Part shown: one piece after another, positions 25,622 through 39,934 of the stretch
How positions within the stretch are numbered: position 1 is the first letter of the stretch
Layout: each line of letters begins with the position of its first letter
Made by a program: the position numbers and the translations under genes
The notes under the pieces: generated by a model
The model's input: the letters and a program-made list of their open reading frames with translations, nothing else
What the model was told of the DNA's origin: nothing
Database searches by the model: none
NCBI GenBank assembly: GCA_028554645.1
Contig: JAQOOI010000064.1
Location: 2,931,817 to 2,995,816, forward strand
Direction of reading: 5' to 3'
DNA: 64,000 bases
Origin: Omphalotus guepiniiformis
Lineage: Eukaryota; Basidiomycota; Agaricomycetes; Agaricales; Omphalotaceae

Positions 25622-28600
25622 GAGTGTTCTCTACAAAGAGTAGAGTTGATGTGACATCACCCGATAATTCCAAGAAAAGCTTCCGAATACGTTCTGACCG
25701 GAGCTCGGGGAGCTCGGCCTCCATCCATTGACCTATTAAGGCAGGTCCGTCCGATGCCGGGATGATGTAAACTCATGTTGACCGCGAAGCGCTAAGCTGT
25801 CTTTCATGTATGTACATAGATAAACCGTAGGATGTCGAGATTGGCGTTGATTAGCGCCGATGAGCACAGAAGGAGGAACTTTCAATTTTAGTCTCCCCGT
25901 ATTTAAACGGTGACACGGAATCCTCACTCTAACTCCGAGAGATGAGGCGGGACAAGGATTGCTGCAATGTAGAGACGTTAACGACTCGAGGTCATCCCGT
26001 TGAAAGCCTAAGGCAGCCATCCAATCACCGACAGAAAAGCACCGACATAAGGACACACGTCTATAGTTTATTCGGATTACTTCAGCCCAATAGTTATAAA
26101 TACTGTAATTATTCTATAAGTCACCGAAACTATTAAGGCGAAGAGAGGCCTGATGTCCGAAGTAATTAACGGAAACCAGCGGCCTGACAAGAAGGACAGT
26201 AGCTATTGATATGAGGAGCTAATTTGAGAGTAAACATTTAGCTGTAGAATCAATGAAACATGTTGGATCTTACAGTAGTGTTCCGGGAACATATGACTGC
26301 GGGAATCCGATTGATTGAAGAAAACGTAGGTCCGTGATGGTTAGCTCACTAACTATCAAATAAACCATCGAGCACTCACTATTGCTTGCAGGTCCTTAGG
26401 CAGTTAGGTGGGACACAATCCCTTGGATGAAAAGGACTAAAACGACAGTGCTCGTCCTCGCACGGGACCTATGAGGTGTTGTCAATTCGGAGCGATCCGC
26501 GAAATTAGGATTGATGATATACCTCTTCCTCGGGCTAGTGAAAGATTTGTGGAACAGTGAGAAGAAGAACACGAAGCATTGCTAGTCGTGAATCAACGTA
26601 CGAGGTTTATAGCATGATTGCACTTGCGGTATACATTGCGTACGCTGAAGAAACATTTCGTTAGAAGGTGAGTCCAAAGGGCGAGAATCAGCGGCGGCCT
26701 TCTCACTGGCGTCTTCGACACATGTTTGAGAAATTGCTTGAACAGATGAGCTAAAAGGTTTGGAAGAATGAGATGACCAAACGGCAAAAGATTTTCTGGT
26801 ACTTATAGGATTTGAGGAGGTAGAGGCGGTGACTCGAAGGAGGTAAAATCCATACCCATCCTCAAAGATCAGTTCAAAATGAGCTTGGATCTCACGGGCA
26901 AACAAATATCGTTGATTGAAACTGTCACTACGCACTTCAGTAAGTCACGTTGACGAAACAAATAGACGTGTTGATGCTGAATCAATTAGCCAGCTACTGT
27001 GTGGAAGTGCTTGATTCCTGGAAGAGTTTGTCACTACACACTCAATTAGAAATGTCGGCAGCTGTACGACTCACTGAGTTTTGAAATGTACAGGATTGTT
27101 ACTCGGCCTGCCGCGTGCAGAATACTAGATTCTGAACACATCAAGGCCGTAAAACCTCGAAATCTCGGAGAGTTCTGAGTCTTGACAAATGAGTGATACT
27201 CGCAACGCTATCACCACTCCGAGTTCATTGACTGCAGTGTAATCTTCCCCGCGGATGTTCTATCGCTTCTGCTGTCCTTCAAAAGCATCGGGGTCTCATG
27301 CTTAGCAGAAACCCGTACAGCACAGAATTTCGGCGCTGGAAACCGCAACGGAACAAACTCTCGCGGACACCTGGCTCCGGCAGCGTTTCGAGGCACTGCA
27401 CAACAAACATTTCGAGGCTTGTGGCTCCCGATGGTTTGCCTCTGTGATGCGCTCACGCATTGGGATATTAGGCTAACCTGATGGAACGGAACACAATGTG
27501 CGGATTAGATACACCTTTCTAGGCCGTCAAACGAAGCTGTATCATTCCGGCGCGCAGCACTGAGTTGACTCGAAGGAGGTATATACTAGGACACCCTCTG
27601 TGGCACATCTATATGAAGTCATAGCCCACGAGCAGTATCGGCACAGGAACGGCGCCTTCGACATCATCGGAGTTGTTCATTTTCAGAATTTGCCCATGCA
27701 CATCTCTTCTATCGCACAGACTCTCCGTGAGGTAGGTAGAATCTGATATAGTACTGCTGCTCAGTTTGGCGGAAACGAGACCTCAACAACACATCACTTG
27801 CCTGAAACCATGTAGACTTGTTGAAGTCGTGCTACGTAGCTCAAGCGAATGAAACACGCCTCTTGGTTATTGGTATAGAGTTACCAGATTCGTTGTTTGA
27901 GGCATTAGTTTTCAGATCTTTGACGGAAGATAACAACTTCCGTTGTTTGATTTTGTCCTTTTTTCGACGGGCTCTGTCAAATGTAATCTGCGCTTTGATT
28001 TCATTCTGAAAAAGGTTCATGTGTTCAACGCCACAAACGTTAATCCAACAGATTCTTCGCTTACCAATTTGGCTTTGGAAGAGGAGCTCCGTCGTTTTGA
28101 ATCACCTCCTTGCTCGGACTATATGAAATGTCATTGTCATAGAGAAACATTCCGAAAGATCATGTCGAAGAAAATCGTACCTGAGTGTCGTGATGATGTT
28201 TTTCAGCCTTTGACTGAGCCTTTTGTTCCTGGGAAAATGCTATTGTGGTAGCAAGTTGCATCGCATCCTGGATGAAATGTTATACAGACGGGAAGCGCGC
28301 GCGGCGAAATCATTTAGTGAGCCTCCGAATATTGCTAGAATATGAGAATTTTCTCTACATTCTGCTCGAGGAATCGCTTCGGCTGTTTTCCTTTTCCCTT
28401 TGAAGCAGACCGGGGTTTTCCTGAGTTGACGTTTGCCATGAAACGTCAGATTGTTCGTTGCTTGACACTTTCTGGATATGATAGCGCCGTCACTGCAGTT
28501 GAAGGAGGGAAGAAGAAAAGCAACGATTGCGTGATCGGGGAACACCAGCCACGTGGCAGCGTGGTGAAACCATTGGACCAACCCAGGGCAAAAATACAGA

Positions 28601-30420
28601 GAAAACTTGGTCCTCCCGCTCAGTGTCAGTTTGTTTTCTGATCGTTCTGTTCCGATCTTGACTTAGAGAATCGAACTGCAAACATCTTCGGAACATTTCC
28701 TTCTGAATCAATCAACTTCGACGTTCTCTATTCGCTCAATCCTCGTCTAGACTTCTCACCCGCTAATATGAAGGTAAGTATCATGTTTGTACAATGTACA
28801 ATGATGTGACTCCGACTCAAAATCAGAGTAGAACAAATACTTTCCGAACTCAGATGAGGTCTGACCTAGGTTTATGCTGAGCTGAAGAATAGCAAAGTTC
28901 CCAAATGCCATACTGAACTCACACCCCTACATTCGAACACTGTGGCTGTTTTTGTTATGCACCGCATTGTGTTATAAGTCTACATCGAGACTGATCCCGG
29001 TTATCCACTGTTCTGGGAACTGAGCAACGTTCTGAACATTTGCAGTAAGAGGGCAAGTGATGCTGAGAATGGAGACAAACATTGTTCCGCGACGGAGCAG
29101 CCACAAAGATTGGCGTTGTACATTCTGAGATCCAACGGAACGCAGCTGGCTCAATTGCCTCTGATTGAATACGCGACTGCCGCGATTGTGGTATGTAGAA
29201 CGGGTACGGTAACGGGTTGGAACCTTGCCGTAGTGATGAACTTCCATGACGATATTGTAGAAGTGAAGCTTGGCATTCGATTGTTAGCTGGCAAATGTGA
29301 CTGTGAACGTAGTCAGAGACTAGTGCTGGCATTCACCTAGTCACTGCACTAATTCAAGTTGATATTCAGGTCCGAAGATCAAGACATTGAAAGACGGACA
29401 TTCCTAGGTAACCGTTGAAAACGGCCATGGCTAGTGGCCATTGCCCATCTATGACACTGGCAATGAAACGAGTTCGATGGCGGCTATGTACATCATGTCA
29501 GGAACAGCTCTTCAACGGTATACAAGGAAGCTTGACTCACATCTAGTATCCTCGCAGAGCTGAGTCGTATCAAAAGTCTACTTCTGGGCAAAGTATCTAT
29601 TAACAGGACGATCCAGTCAACGCGGGTCAGCTAGTAAGACAACATGTCGATATTTGCGTGTCGTGAGACGGTAAAAGTGGAAGAGTCCAGCCCAGGGTAG
29701 TTTGTTCGGGGCTCGGAAGTAGATCCCCTCCCGCCTCAGTTATTCCGTTGTTTGACATACATGAAAGGGTTAATTGTGGGGCCTATTCGTGGTCTCTGAG
29801 CATATCATAGAGGGTTGGGCGTAGTTGCTGTGTTAGTTGTTGTCGTGGCAAGCGCAGCGGCCCAGGGGTTCAATATTCGGACCAAAAAGAAAAAAAAAAT
29901 CTAGAGGAGACATGGTAAGTATCTTGAGCAGTGCGCAGTGAAGGCAGTCAGGTAATAACGAGTTTTGACCCGATGATATCGCACAAAGATTCATATTTTC
30001 CGTATACCTAGCCAACGATGAATATACACACTGCTAACTTGAAAGAACATCGCATTTATCAAAGCATGCACAGTGCACTTTTACGAAGGCTTGACCCACT
30101 ATATTCTCGAATCAACTTTCATATATTTTGTGTCCTTAGTCCTAGCCGTCGTGATCATCACGAGACAGACTTGCTTTGAGAGCCAGCGAAAGTTGAGGAA
30201 AGAGTCGGGGAAGAGGTGCGCCACGGCCAGGACACGCCGCCACCCGGATATTTACTCTTGTTGATTGTAGAGGTCCATACCATTACTACGGTCGACAACA
30301 TATGTCAACAACAAGGTTTCCTCCCCAACGCTCATATCTCCGCCAAAACTATTCACAAGTTCCTTTCCTCTTCTTCCTTTTTATCGTGCGGTGCCCCGTA
30401 AAACCCATTCCTAGTAACAA
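25622..30420. other. Gene desert with weak coding-like fragments
   Basis: About 4.8 kb without a gene I can support. Fragments that look partly coding lie at 26,582-26,935 (minus) and 27,600-28,251 (plus); they lack a clear start and recognisable domain and are discussed as findings. The remainder shows nothing beyond short random ORFs. Possibly decayed genes or a non-coding RNA locus. Confidence 0.5.
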
Positions 30421-33016
<2,596 letters not shown>

Positions 33017-33396
33017 ATGTAACGCGAACCTGGAGACGAGGCGAGAGGCGTTAACGTGTGCGATAGGTAGTTCTTAGAAGTTGCGAGATGAAGATGACTT
33101 TAATCTTGTGCTTGAGTACATTCGAATTTATTGAATGCTGTATTACATATATCAATGGCTCTTCTATTATGCAGAGGCGCGCTCCCAGCGGCGAATCTTC
33201 CCGTGTCATATGATGATTTCTCCACAATTTCGTTTCTCAGGTCGCTTGTAGCTGTGAATAGCGAAGACCCGTGGTTAGGTGACGTCTTAAAAGAGCGTCG
33301 CTTGACAAGCTCTCGAAATACAAGAAACTCCCCATTCCCAGACTCGTTTACGTCCCCAGATTCGTATACTTGGCGCTCCTCCTCTAGTCACTCGCA
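33017..33396. other. Intergenic region
   Basis: A 380-bp gap between two same-strand genes. Nothing recognised beyond flanking regulatory sequence. Confidence 0.5.
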
Positions 33397-35529
33397 ATGA
33401 CCGTGAAACGACTTTCAAAAATTCTTTCGTTCGTTAATCCGTCCTCTGCAAAGGAACACGGAGAATCTAGTCCATCGGCGAAATCGAAAGATTGGAAGAA
33501 ACTACCAACGTTTGATGAGCTGCCCCCGTATAAGAACATGAAAGGGTGTGCGTGGGAGGTGTGGGGCAGGGACGACCAATTGGGTACAATCAACTTGTTG
33601 ACTGATGAGGTTGTGAAGAAAGCTGCTACTGAGGAGATCCAGTTGGTGGTTCCTCGTTTTTGCTCTAAACTTGGTTTTGCTGATGGAGTGTACCGCAGTA
33701 CGGGAACGACTGTTTCGTTGAACTGGTGAGGACGATTTGTTACGATTTGTTCAGACGTATTGTCTCAATTGAGCCCAAACCTTCATGCGAATCTACTACC
33801 CGGGATTTGGTGCACTGGAAGGCCATTGAATTTCCCCGAGAAAGTGCGTAAAGATAGTTTGAAGCTTTTTTCTTGCCCTCCGAGTCGAGTACGTAGTGAC
33901 TGATGAGTCGTGTTTTGCGTTGCTTTGAACAGCCCTTGTTCAATCGCAAATCTCCCGAGGTTCATATGAAGCCGAGTCCTACTCGAGTAGTTCGAGACGA
34001 CGAAATTCATATAGTACGTTACCTGAATTTAGGCCACACTTGCGTAGCTTTTTGATTTTGAACTGCCCGTCATTGTGGTGGTCTATAGAATACGCAAAGC
34101 GGGACGCAGTGGGATGGGTTGAGACATTTCGGGATACAGGAACATGAAGTTTTTTATAACGAGTGAGTTGCAGTTGTGCCAGTTACGAGCCCCCTCGATA
34201 TCGACGCTGAGACGGGTGTTTGTGACAGGACTCCTCGGAACGCCATGGTTGGCGGACTTGTACCTATACCAGACCCTTCTATCATTGATCCTGCCCTCGC
34301 GAGGATTGGTATACAAAGTGAGTAATTTATCTCTTCTTGACTTGACAGTAACGTTTACCGTTTTTTTCCCCATTCAATCCCTCTTATCTCGTCGCGGACA
34401 GACTGGGCAGCCCATGGAATATGCGGAAGAGGTGTCTTCCTGGATCTCGTGCGGTACTACACACATACTCCCTCAGGAACCGCCGCAAAGGAGTTACCTT
34501 ACGATCCTTGGTCAACGCACGGTTTCACCGTGTCAGAGCTCGAAGCGTGTGCGCAGAAACAAGGTGTTAAATTCCGTCAAGGCGATATCCTTATCATTCG
34601 AGCCGGGTTCATACAAAGATACCAGAAGGCTACACAGGAAGAAAGAGACGCATTAGCGGGTAAACCGGAAACTTTGTGAGTTTGTGACTTGCCCTATGTA
34701 TTATGGTTGTGTTTTTGTTGGATTGGAAACTGATGTTGCTGCTATATCTAGTGCGGGAATCGAGCAATCTGATGATATGAAACGATTTTTATGGTGCGTT
34801 TGGCTCCCGAGTTGATCGTCCTCTTTTCGTTCACTGAATTCGTTCTTTCTTTCCTTGAAGGAATAATCATTTCGCAGCTGTTGCTTCGGATCAACCAGCA
34901 CTCGAGGTACGTAGGCGTTGCCGCGAGTCGTTTGGACAAGGCCGAAGAATGAGTTGTTCACGTTTGTGATACATAGAGCTGGCCAACTCCGGAGGGTGTA
35001 CCTCACATGCATCAGGTGCGTGACAACTGACTCGTTTTCTTGCTTCGGTCGTCTGACAATGGAATGCAAATTGGTCATGCTGTGATTCTAGACCTTATTA
35101 GCGTAAGTGCTTTATTTAAATTATAGCACCCATTTGCCATGAGTCGGCTGAATCACTTTTTTTTTGCCTGGTGGCTTTGCGTGCGTAGACTCTGGGGTAT
35201 GCCGATAGGTTCGTTCTTGATGTCACGTTTGAACAGTTGATATTGGAGCCATTAATACAATTCCTCTCTGGGCAGGTGAAATGTTTGACCTCGAAAAGCT
35301 CTCGGAGATCTGTGCTCAAACAGGCCGATACACGTTTTTCTTTTCGTCATGGCCCCTCACGATGTGAGTGCAGCTACCTCTAGGTCTGATATGTGGCTCT
35401 CGCTGATTGGTTTTCAATAGAATTGGAGGCGCCGCGAGCCCACCAAATGCTGCTGTAAGTTGATCACTAACTTCTGAGCGTTAATACGGTGATAAATTCT
35501 GAGAGCCGTGCCTTTAGGCCTACTTCTAA
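33397..35529 (+). CDS. Putative cyclase / kynurenine formamidase-like metal hydrolase
   Basis: A chain of about 12 short exons keeps one frame from MTVKRLSKILSF to SPPNAAAYF. Key segments: WEVWGRDDQLGTINLL near the N-terminus, the metal-site region SGTQWDGLRHFG, GIQNWAAHGICGRGVFLDLV, FRQGDILIIRAGFIQRYQ, NNHFAAVASDQPALE and the C-terminal LWGMPIGEMFDLEKLSEICA. This is the fungal branch of the cyclase family that includes bacterial KynB, in which the usual histidine of the HxGTHxD motif is replaced (here SGTQWD). The substrate is not known, and tryptophan catabolism is only one option. One exon is only 11 nt (about 35,092-35,102), coding for Thr-Leu-Leu plus part of Ala. The gene looks intact, with no signal peptide. 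Confidence 0.88.
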
Positions 35530-35981
35530 ATCCCTTGTGGAATACCACTGGCACCTGTGATCATTTACTTCGCACATACCCCCCCAGTCTTATGTAACTA
35601 CTTATCTGAAAGACCTGTCCAAATGATCAAAACATTGTAACCAATACTTGGTTTTTCGTAGCAACCTGACAAATACTGCTTATCGGATGAAAGGTGTTAC
35701 CCACAGGAGGGGCCTTTGCTATTGACACCTTGAATAAGAGAAGTATCAAGAGATCAATGATGAATTACATTCGTTGATAAAACCTTGAAAGGCTGAGAGC
35801 AACGGCTGAGGTTGAAGGGAGAATTTTGGGATGAAAGAAGTAGAAGGCAACCGGGACCATGGTTCCCACGTGACTTGCCATTCAGCGCGTGTTGAGCAAC
35901 TCGGGAACACAGTGCACTATCTCAACAACTTTCCACAGTCCCCATCAAGAGGGCAAGGGCTTGTCGTTGCTGTCGCTCACG
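35530..35981. other. Intergenic region
   Basis: A 450-bp gap upstream of shugoshin. It contains that gene's promoter. Nothing else seen. Confidence 0.5.
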
Positions 35982-38072
35982 ATGAGCAGGAGGGAGTCGC
36001 GTGTATCTATTCATGAAAGGCAGAACGATGCTCTGTTTGAATTCGAAAACTGTGAGTTTCCTGCTTGATTCTCTACCCAAACTTTTTGCGGTCATAACTG
36101 ACGGTTGCGGTTGGTGGCATTTCTTCACAGTCAAGAAGAAATTTCTACTAGCTAATAAACATATAACAAAGTACTTGATAGCGTTTTTCTCTTACTCTTA
36201 ATCTATAGCGAGATATTAACACAGAGTTTCCGCAGGCTTAATTCCACTCTCAGCGTCCGAATCGAAGAACTGAATGCTCAGATATCTACGCTTTACACCG
36301 AAAATCTTCGGCTTCGTGCGTCCGAGATTGCGCTAGCGGCTCAACTTAAGCGTGAACGAGAAAAGTCGAGGAAGATTATAGCGGAAACTGAAGCTGCGGT
36401 GCGTCCTGAAATCAACTTTTTTTTGCCTCGCTCCACCTTCAAAATACTCATAACATGTCATAGGCTTCTGGATTAACCAAACACCTGGGATTCTTGCGGC
36501 AGGCTTTTGGTATTACGGAAGGAACTTCCTCTTCTTCGTCCTCACCAACTCCTCCTCGTGCTACCCAACGACCACTGCCACCGTCTGAATCTAGCCCGAC
36601 GTCCCCAATATGTCCTCGTATCGCCCGACCACCTACGATTCCAAACATTTATGAAGATGATGAACCATCGCTCACCTCAGAGGAGGAACTTGAGCGACGA
36701 AAATCACCTAGTCCGAAGCGCAAGAGTAAGACGAGGCGCTTATCGGCCTCTCGGTTACCCCTGCCAGCTAGAATTTCCTCTCCACCTCCTCATCTTGACC
36801 TGACGATTGTAACCAGTTCGTCTTCGCGGAAAACCTCTCGTCGACAGAGCGGACTTGTCGCTCGTCCAGCAAGCCCAATACTGGATGTCCGAGAGGCAGA
36901 GGAGGAAGAAGGGATTGCTGTACAAGATGAAGAAGAGGAGGAGCCAGTTATTATCGTCAAGAGGGAAAAGCGTAAAGTGTCCAGGAGCAAAGATAAGGAA
37001 AAGGGCGTCGAGGTTTCGCTGCGGAAGAAACTTCGAGAAGAGATGGGTGCCGAGGGCAAGAAGCTAAAATTAACGGATGTCACCAACTCGCCAAGGAGTC
37101 GTGTTTTATCTCCTGTTGATGCTGGTAGGTTTCTTTCATTTCCTAGTGCGAACCATGCTTATCGGGTCAGCAGTTGTGTCTGAAATTGAGCTCGAGGTAG
37201 CCGCTCCGAGTACCAGTCATCGACAATTCCTGTCTTCTTCTCCACCGCGCTCGAGCTCGAAATCAAGTCCTATAAACTATCTTCCAACTCCAGATGGTTC
37301 TTCAAGCCCACCACCTTCCGCTGAACCTGCCACTGAGCCTGATCCAGAACCAGAGTCAGAGCCTGCACCTGTTTCGGGGAGAGAACGCCGCGTGCGGAAG
37401 AGCGTCAATTATGCTGAGCCAAAGCTTAACACGTACGTGTCCCCACTTCCTCATACTCAACAATCTTTCTAATCATCTATCGAACTTAACACTAAGATGC
37501 GTAAACCTGATCCTGAACCTGGAACGACCTCTACTACAACACATCGAAAACGAGCCTCTGCTGCAGCTGTGTTGACTACCGCTACCACTACGACCTACCG
37601 CGCTGAAGGTTCCAGCTCCGGTCACGACGCTGTTGATGCTGACAACGAAACAGACGGAGCTCGGTCTTCTCTCGAAGGACCTTCTGCGCCACTTCGAGTA
37701 AACGGTAGAATCGTTGACCCAGCTCAGTTCCCTCTCCCACCTTCAAGGCCTGGATCTTCATCAAGCTTTGCCTCGATGCCAGCTGCATCCTCACCGTCTT
37801 CTGTGCAGTTATTAAGGCGGAAGAAACCACGGTCGTATCTCGTGCAAGGCGATTTTGATACGGATTATTCAGATGGAGCTGATGGGGATGCTGATACGGA
37901 TTATGTACCGTCTGTTAGTGGTGGGAGTGGGAGTGGGAGGGGAGAAACCTTGTGGGCTAATGTTGGTCAGAGGAAGAGGAGTTGGAGTGGGAGTGGGAAG
38001 AGGGTTTCGTCTTCGGGGAGTGCTGGGAGGTTTGAGGAGGATATTGGGAGGAGGCATAGTTTGGCGGTTTAG
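35982..38072 (+). CDS. sgo1: Shugoshin, centromeric cohesin protector
   Basis: Six exons (35982-36051, 36131-36170, 36236-36398, 36464-37124, 37171-37436, 37497-38072) give 591 aa. The start MSRRESRVSIHERQNDALFE runs into KKKFLLANKHITKLNSTLSV, the shugoshin N-terminal coiled coil that binds PP2A and dimerises. The centre is disordered and acidic. Residues about 380-402 hold the C-terminal shugoshin motif RRVRKSVNYAEPKLNT followed by MRKP, which reads phosphorylated H2A at centromeres. PP2A bound there keeps cohesin (Rec8 or Scc1) dephosphorylated and protected from separase (family knowledge). The first two exons are very short. The junction inside the C-terminal motif is ambiguous (see findings). 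A serine/glycine-rich tail follows. Confidence 0.92.
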
Positions 38073-38884
38073 ATGGGTGTTTTTTGTGCATATAACCACG
38101 AATCTTGATGATGACGAGGACGAGGACGAAGACGGTGGAGATAATATGGGAGGGGGAGGTCATGACGGTGAAATGATTTGACGACGACGACATATGAAAT
38201 TGAATACCACGATATATACATACATATATTCCAACGGTTGTAGTATAATTTTTAGCAAGTAAGTATGTTTCTCGTGTTTCCTTCTCGTCCTTGGTTTTAT
38301 GTATGGCATTATTCAGTTATATATATATCCTATGATTACCCTACCATTTTTATCTATCTGTCTATTGGTTGAATAGCTATGTTTTTTTCTGCTGTGAAAT
38401 TGTATATCGAGGCTTTGAGAGTCCTTTTGTGTAGCAGCCTGGAATATATCGGATTCAACATCTCTGTCTTTCTCAAACTCGGATAACTTGACATGACCTT
38501 TGTTTCACGCTACTTCGTCCCTGCTGCCGCTGGGCTCTACAGCCTTTACTAGGGGATAGTAGACGACCAAGAGACGACCAAGAGACGACTGTAAAACCCC
38601 GATCCGCCAGTGATAGTGAAGCTTGAAGTCTGGTGAAGGTTGGGCTGAGCTTGACGTTGGCGTAACCGTAAGGCCTGATATTTTTTTTAAAATAGAAAGA
38701 TAAGATAGGATTTCTGTGTGAGCTTAGCGCTCAAAAATCTCAACTTTGTAAAGCTTTTTTGGGGCGTGCCCCAGATTTGTGATGTTAGCACGCGTTTTGC
38801 CTCCACTCCTCAACAGTCTCTTCGTCCATCTCTCGCTTTTCGTCTCGTTAGGCTCGCGTTTTTGCCACTCTAAAAACCAACACG
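38073..38884. other. Intergenic region
   Basis: An 800-bp AT-rich gap. It holds an 11-bp tandem repeat (38,561-38,590), a TTAGCGCTCA palindromic site near 38,724 and the promoter of the next gene. Confidence 0.5.
38561..38590. repeat. 11-bp tandem repeat (AGACGACCAAG)
   Basis: Two perfect copies and a partial third copy of AGACGACCAAG. Confidence 0.9.
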
Positions 38885-39934
38885 ATGCTTCTTCTCTCTA
38901 GAGGATCTTCCTTGAACAACGGTAGCAAACCTCACAAAACTCACACCAACCCAGAAATCACTGCAGCACTCAAATCTCTTCCCTTGGAGCTAAAACTTCA
39001 GAATAACGTCAAAATCACAGCTCAAAACACAGCGAGGCGTCAACGTAGGCTAGATAGACTCAGAAATCCTGAAATCTCACCTGCTTCCTCCACGGCATCT
39101 CTCATTACTATCGCTACAGAGGAATACGACGCTATTAGGAAATGCAAGTCTCTATTCCGACGATTGGAGAGTATAATTCCTACTAAGTGGTTGTACTGGA
39201 TGGAGAACAAGGACAAGGAGGAGCGTGCGTTATCTTCAGGCGACACCTCCGCGCGAGCGACAGAAGCGGCGGCTGGAACTAACGACCGACTCGGAGGGCG
39301 AGTATATGCGCCCAAAATCATACCTCCTGTCACTGGCAAGCGTGTCCGTGGTATCCCAGCGGAAGTCAAGTTTCACCCAGACCTTTTCATAACCGCAAAC
39401 CAACATCGTCTTCCCCTTGGACTCTTCACCACTGAGAATCTCCTATACCTGACAGACAACGCCACGATGCTCCCTACCAAGAAGCTCTACCCTTGGAACC
39501 TCAACGGCCAGAAAGTCATCATCCTGGATATTCCACGTATCTTCAAAGACCTAGGACTTCCTATCGATGACATCGATTTTGAAGGTCTCCAGGACTTTTC
39601 CGAATTCTTGGACGCGGCGGATAATTTTTCTAGATTCCAGATTCAGAGGGACGTAGATGGGGAGAAAGGTCACCTTGGATCGTTTATCGTGGAACATTTT
39701 CGGTTTTTCAGCAAACAGACTCGGCGTGTTGAACTTTATCGGTATTGGAAACCTATTGAGAGTAGGTTGCGGAGGGAGCATGAGAGGTGCCATTATGTGT
39801 TCGACTTGTGGACTTACACTCAAGAATGGAAGGGTTGTGAGATGCGGAAGAAGCTTGACGATGGAATGGAGAAAATTGTCGAGGAGAAAGTGCGTGAGGC
39901 CTTACAAGCGGAGGGCAAGCATAGGCGAGCATAG
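38885..39934 (+). CDS. Uncharacterised 349-aa protein
   Basis: One uninterrupted exon starting MLLLSRGSSLNNG. A basic N-terminal helix (NTARRQRRLDRLRN) leads into a moderately conserved-looking body with FHPDLFITANQHRLPLGLF, YPWNLNGQKVIILDIPRIF, FIVEHFRFFSKQTRRVELY and a Glu/Lys-rich C-terminal helix. The absence of introns contrasts with its neighbours. No catalytic motif, signal peptide or membrane helix is seen. Aromatic-rich, well-ordered text and codon use suggest a real protein. I do not recognise the family; a lineage-restricted mushroom family is likely (inference). Confidence 0.7.
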   Translation: MLLLSRGSSLNNGSKPHKTHTNPEITAALKSLPLELKLQNNVKITAQNTARRQRRLDRLRNPEISPASSTASLITIATEEYDAIRKCKSLFRRLESIIPTKWLYWMENKDKEERALSSGDTSARATEAAAGTNDRLGGRVYAPKIIPPVTGKRVRGIPAEVKFHPDLFITANQHRLPLGLFTTENLLYLTDNATMLPTKKLYPWNLNGQKVIILDIPRIFKDLGLPIDDIDFEGLQDFSEFLDAADNFSRFQIQRDVDGEKGHLGSFIVEHFRFFSKQTRRVELYRYWKPIESRLRREHERCHYVFDLWTYTQEWKGCEMRKKLDDGMEKIVEEKVREALQAEGKHRRA

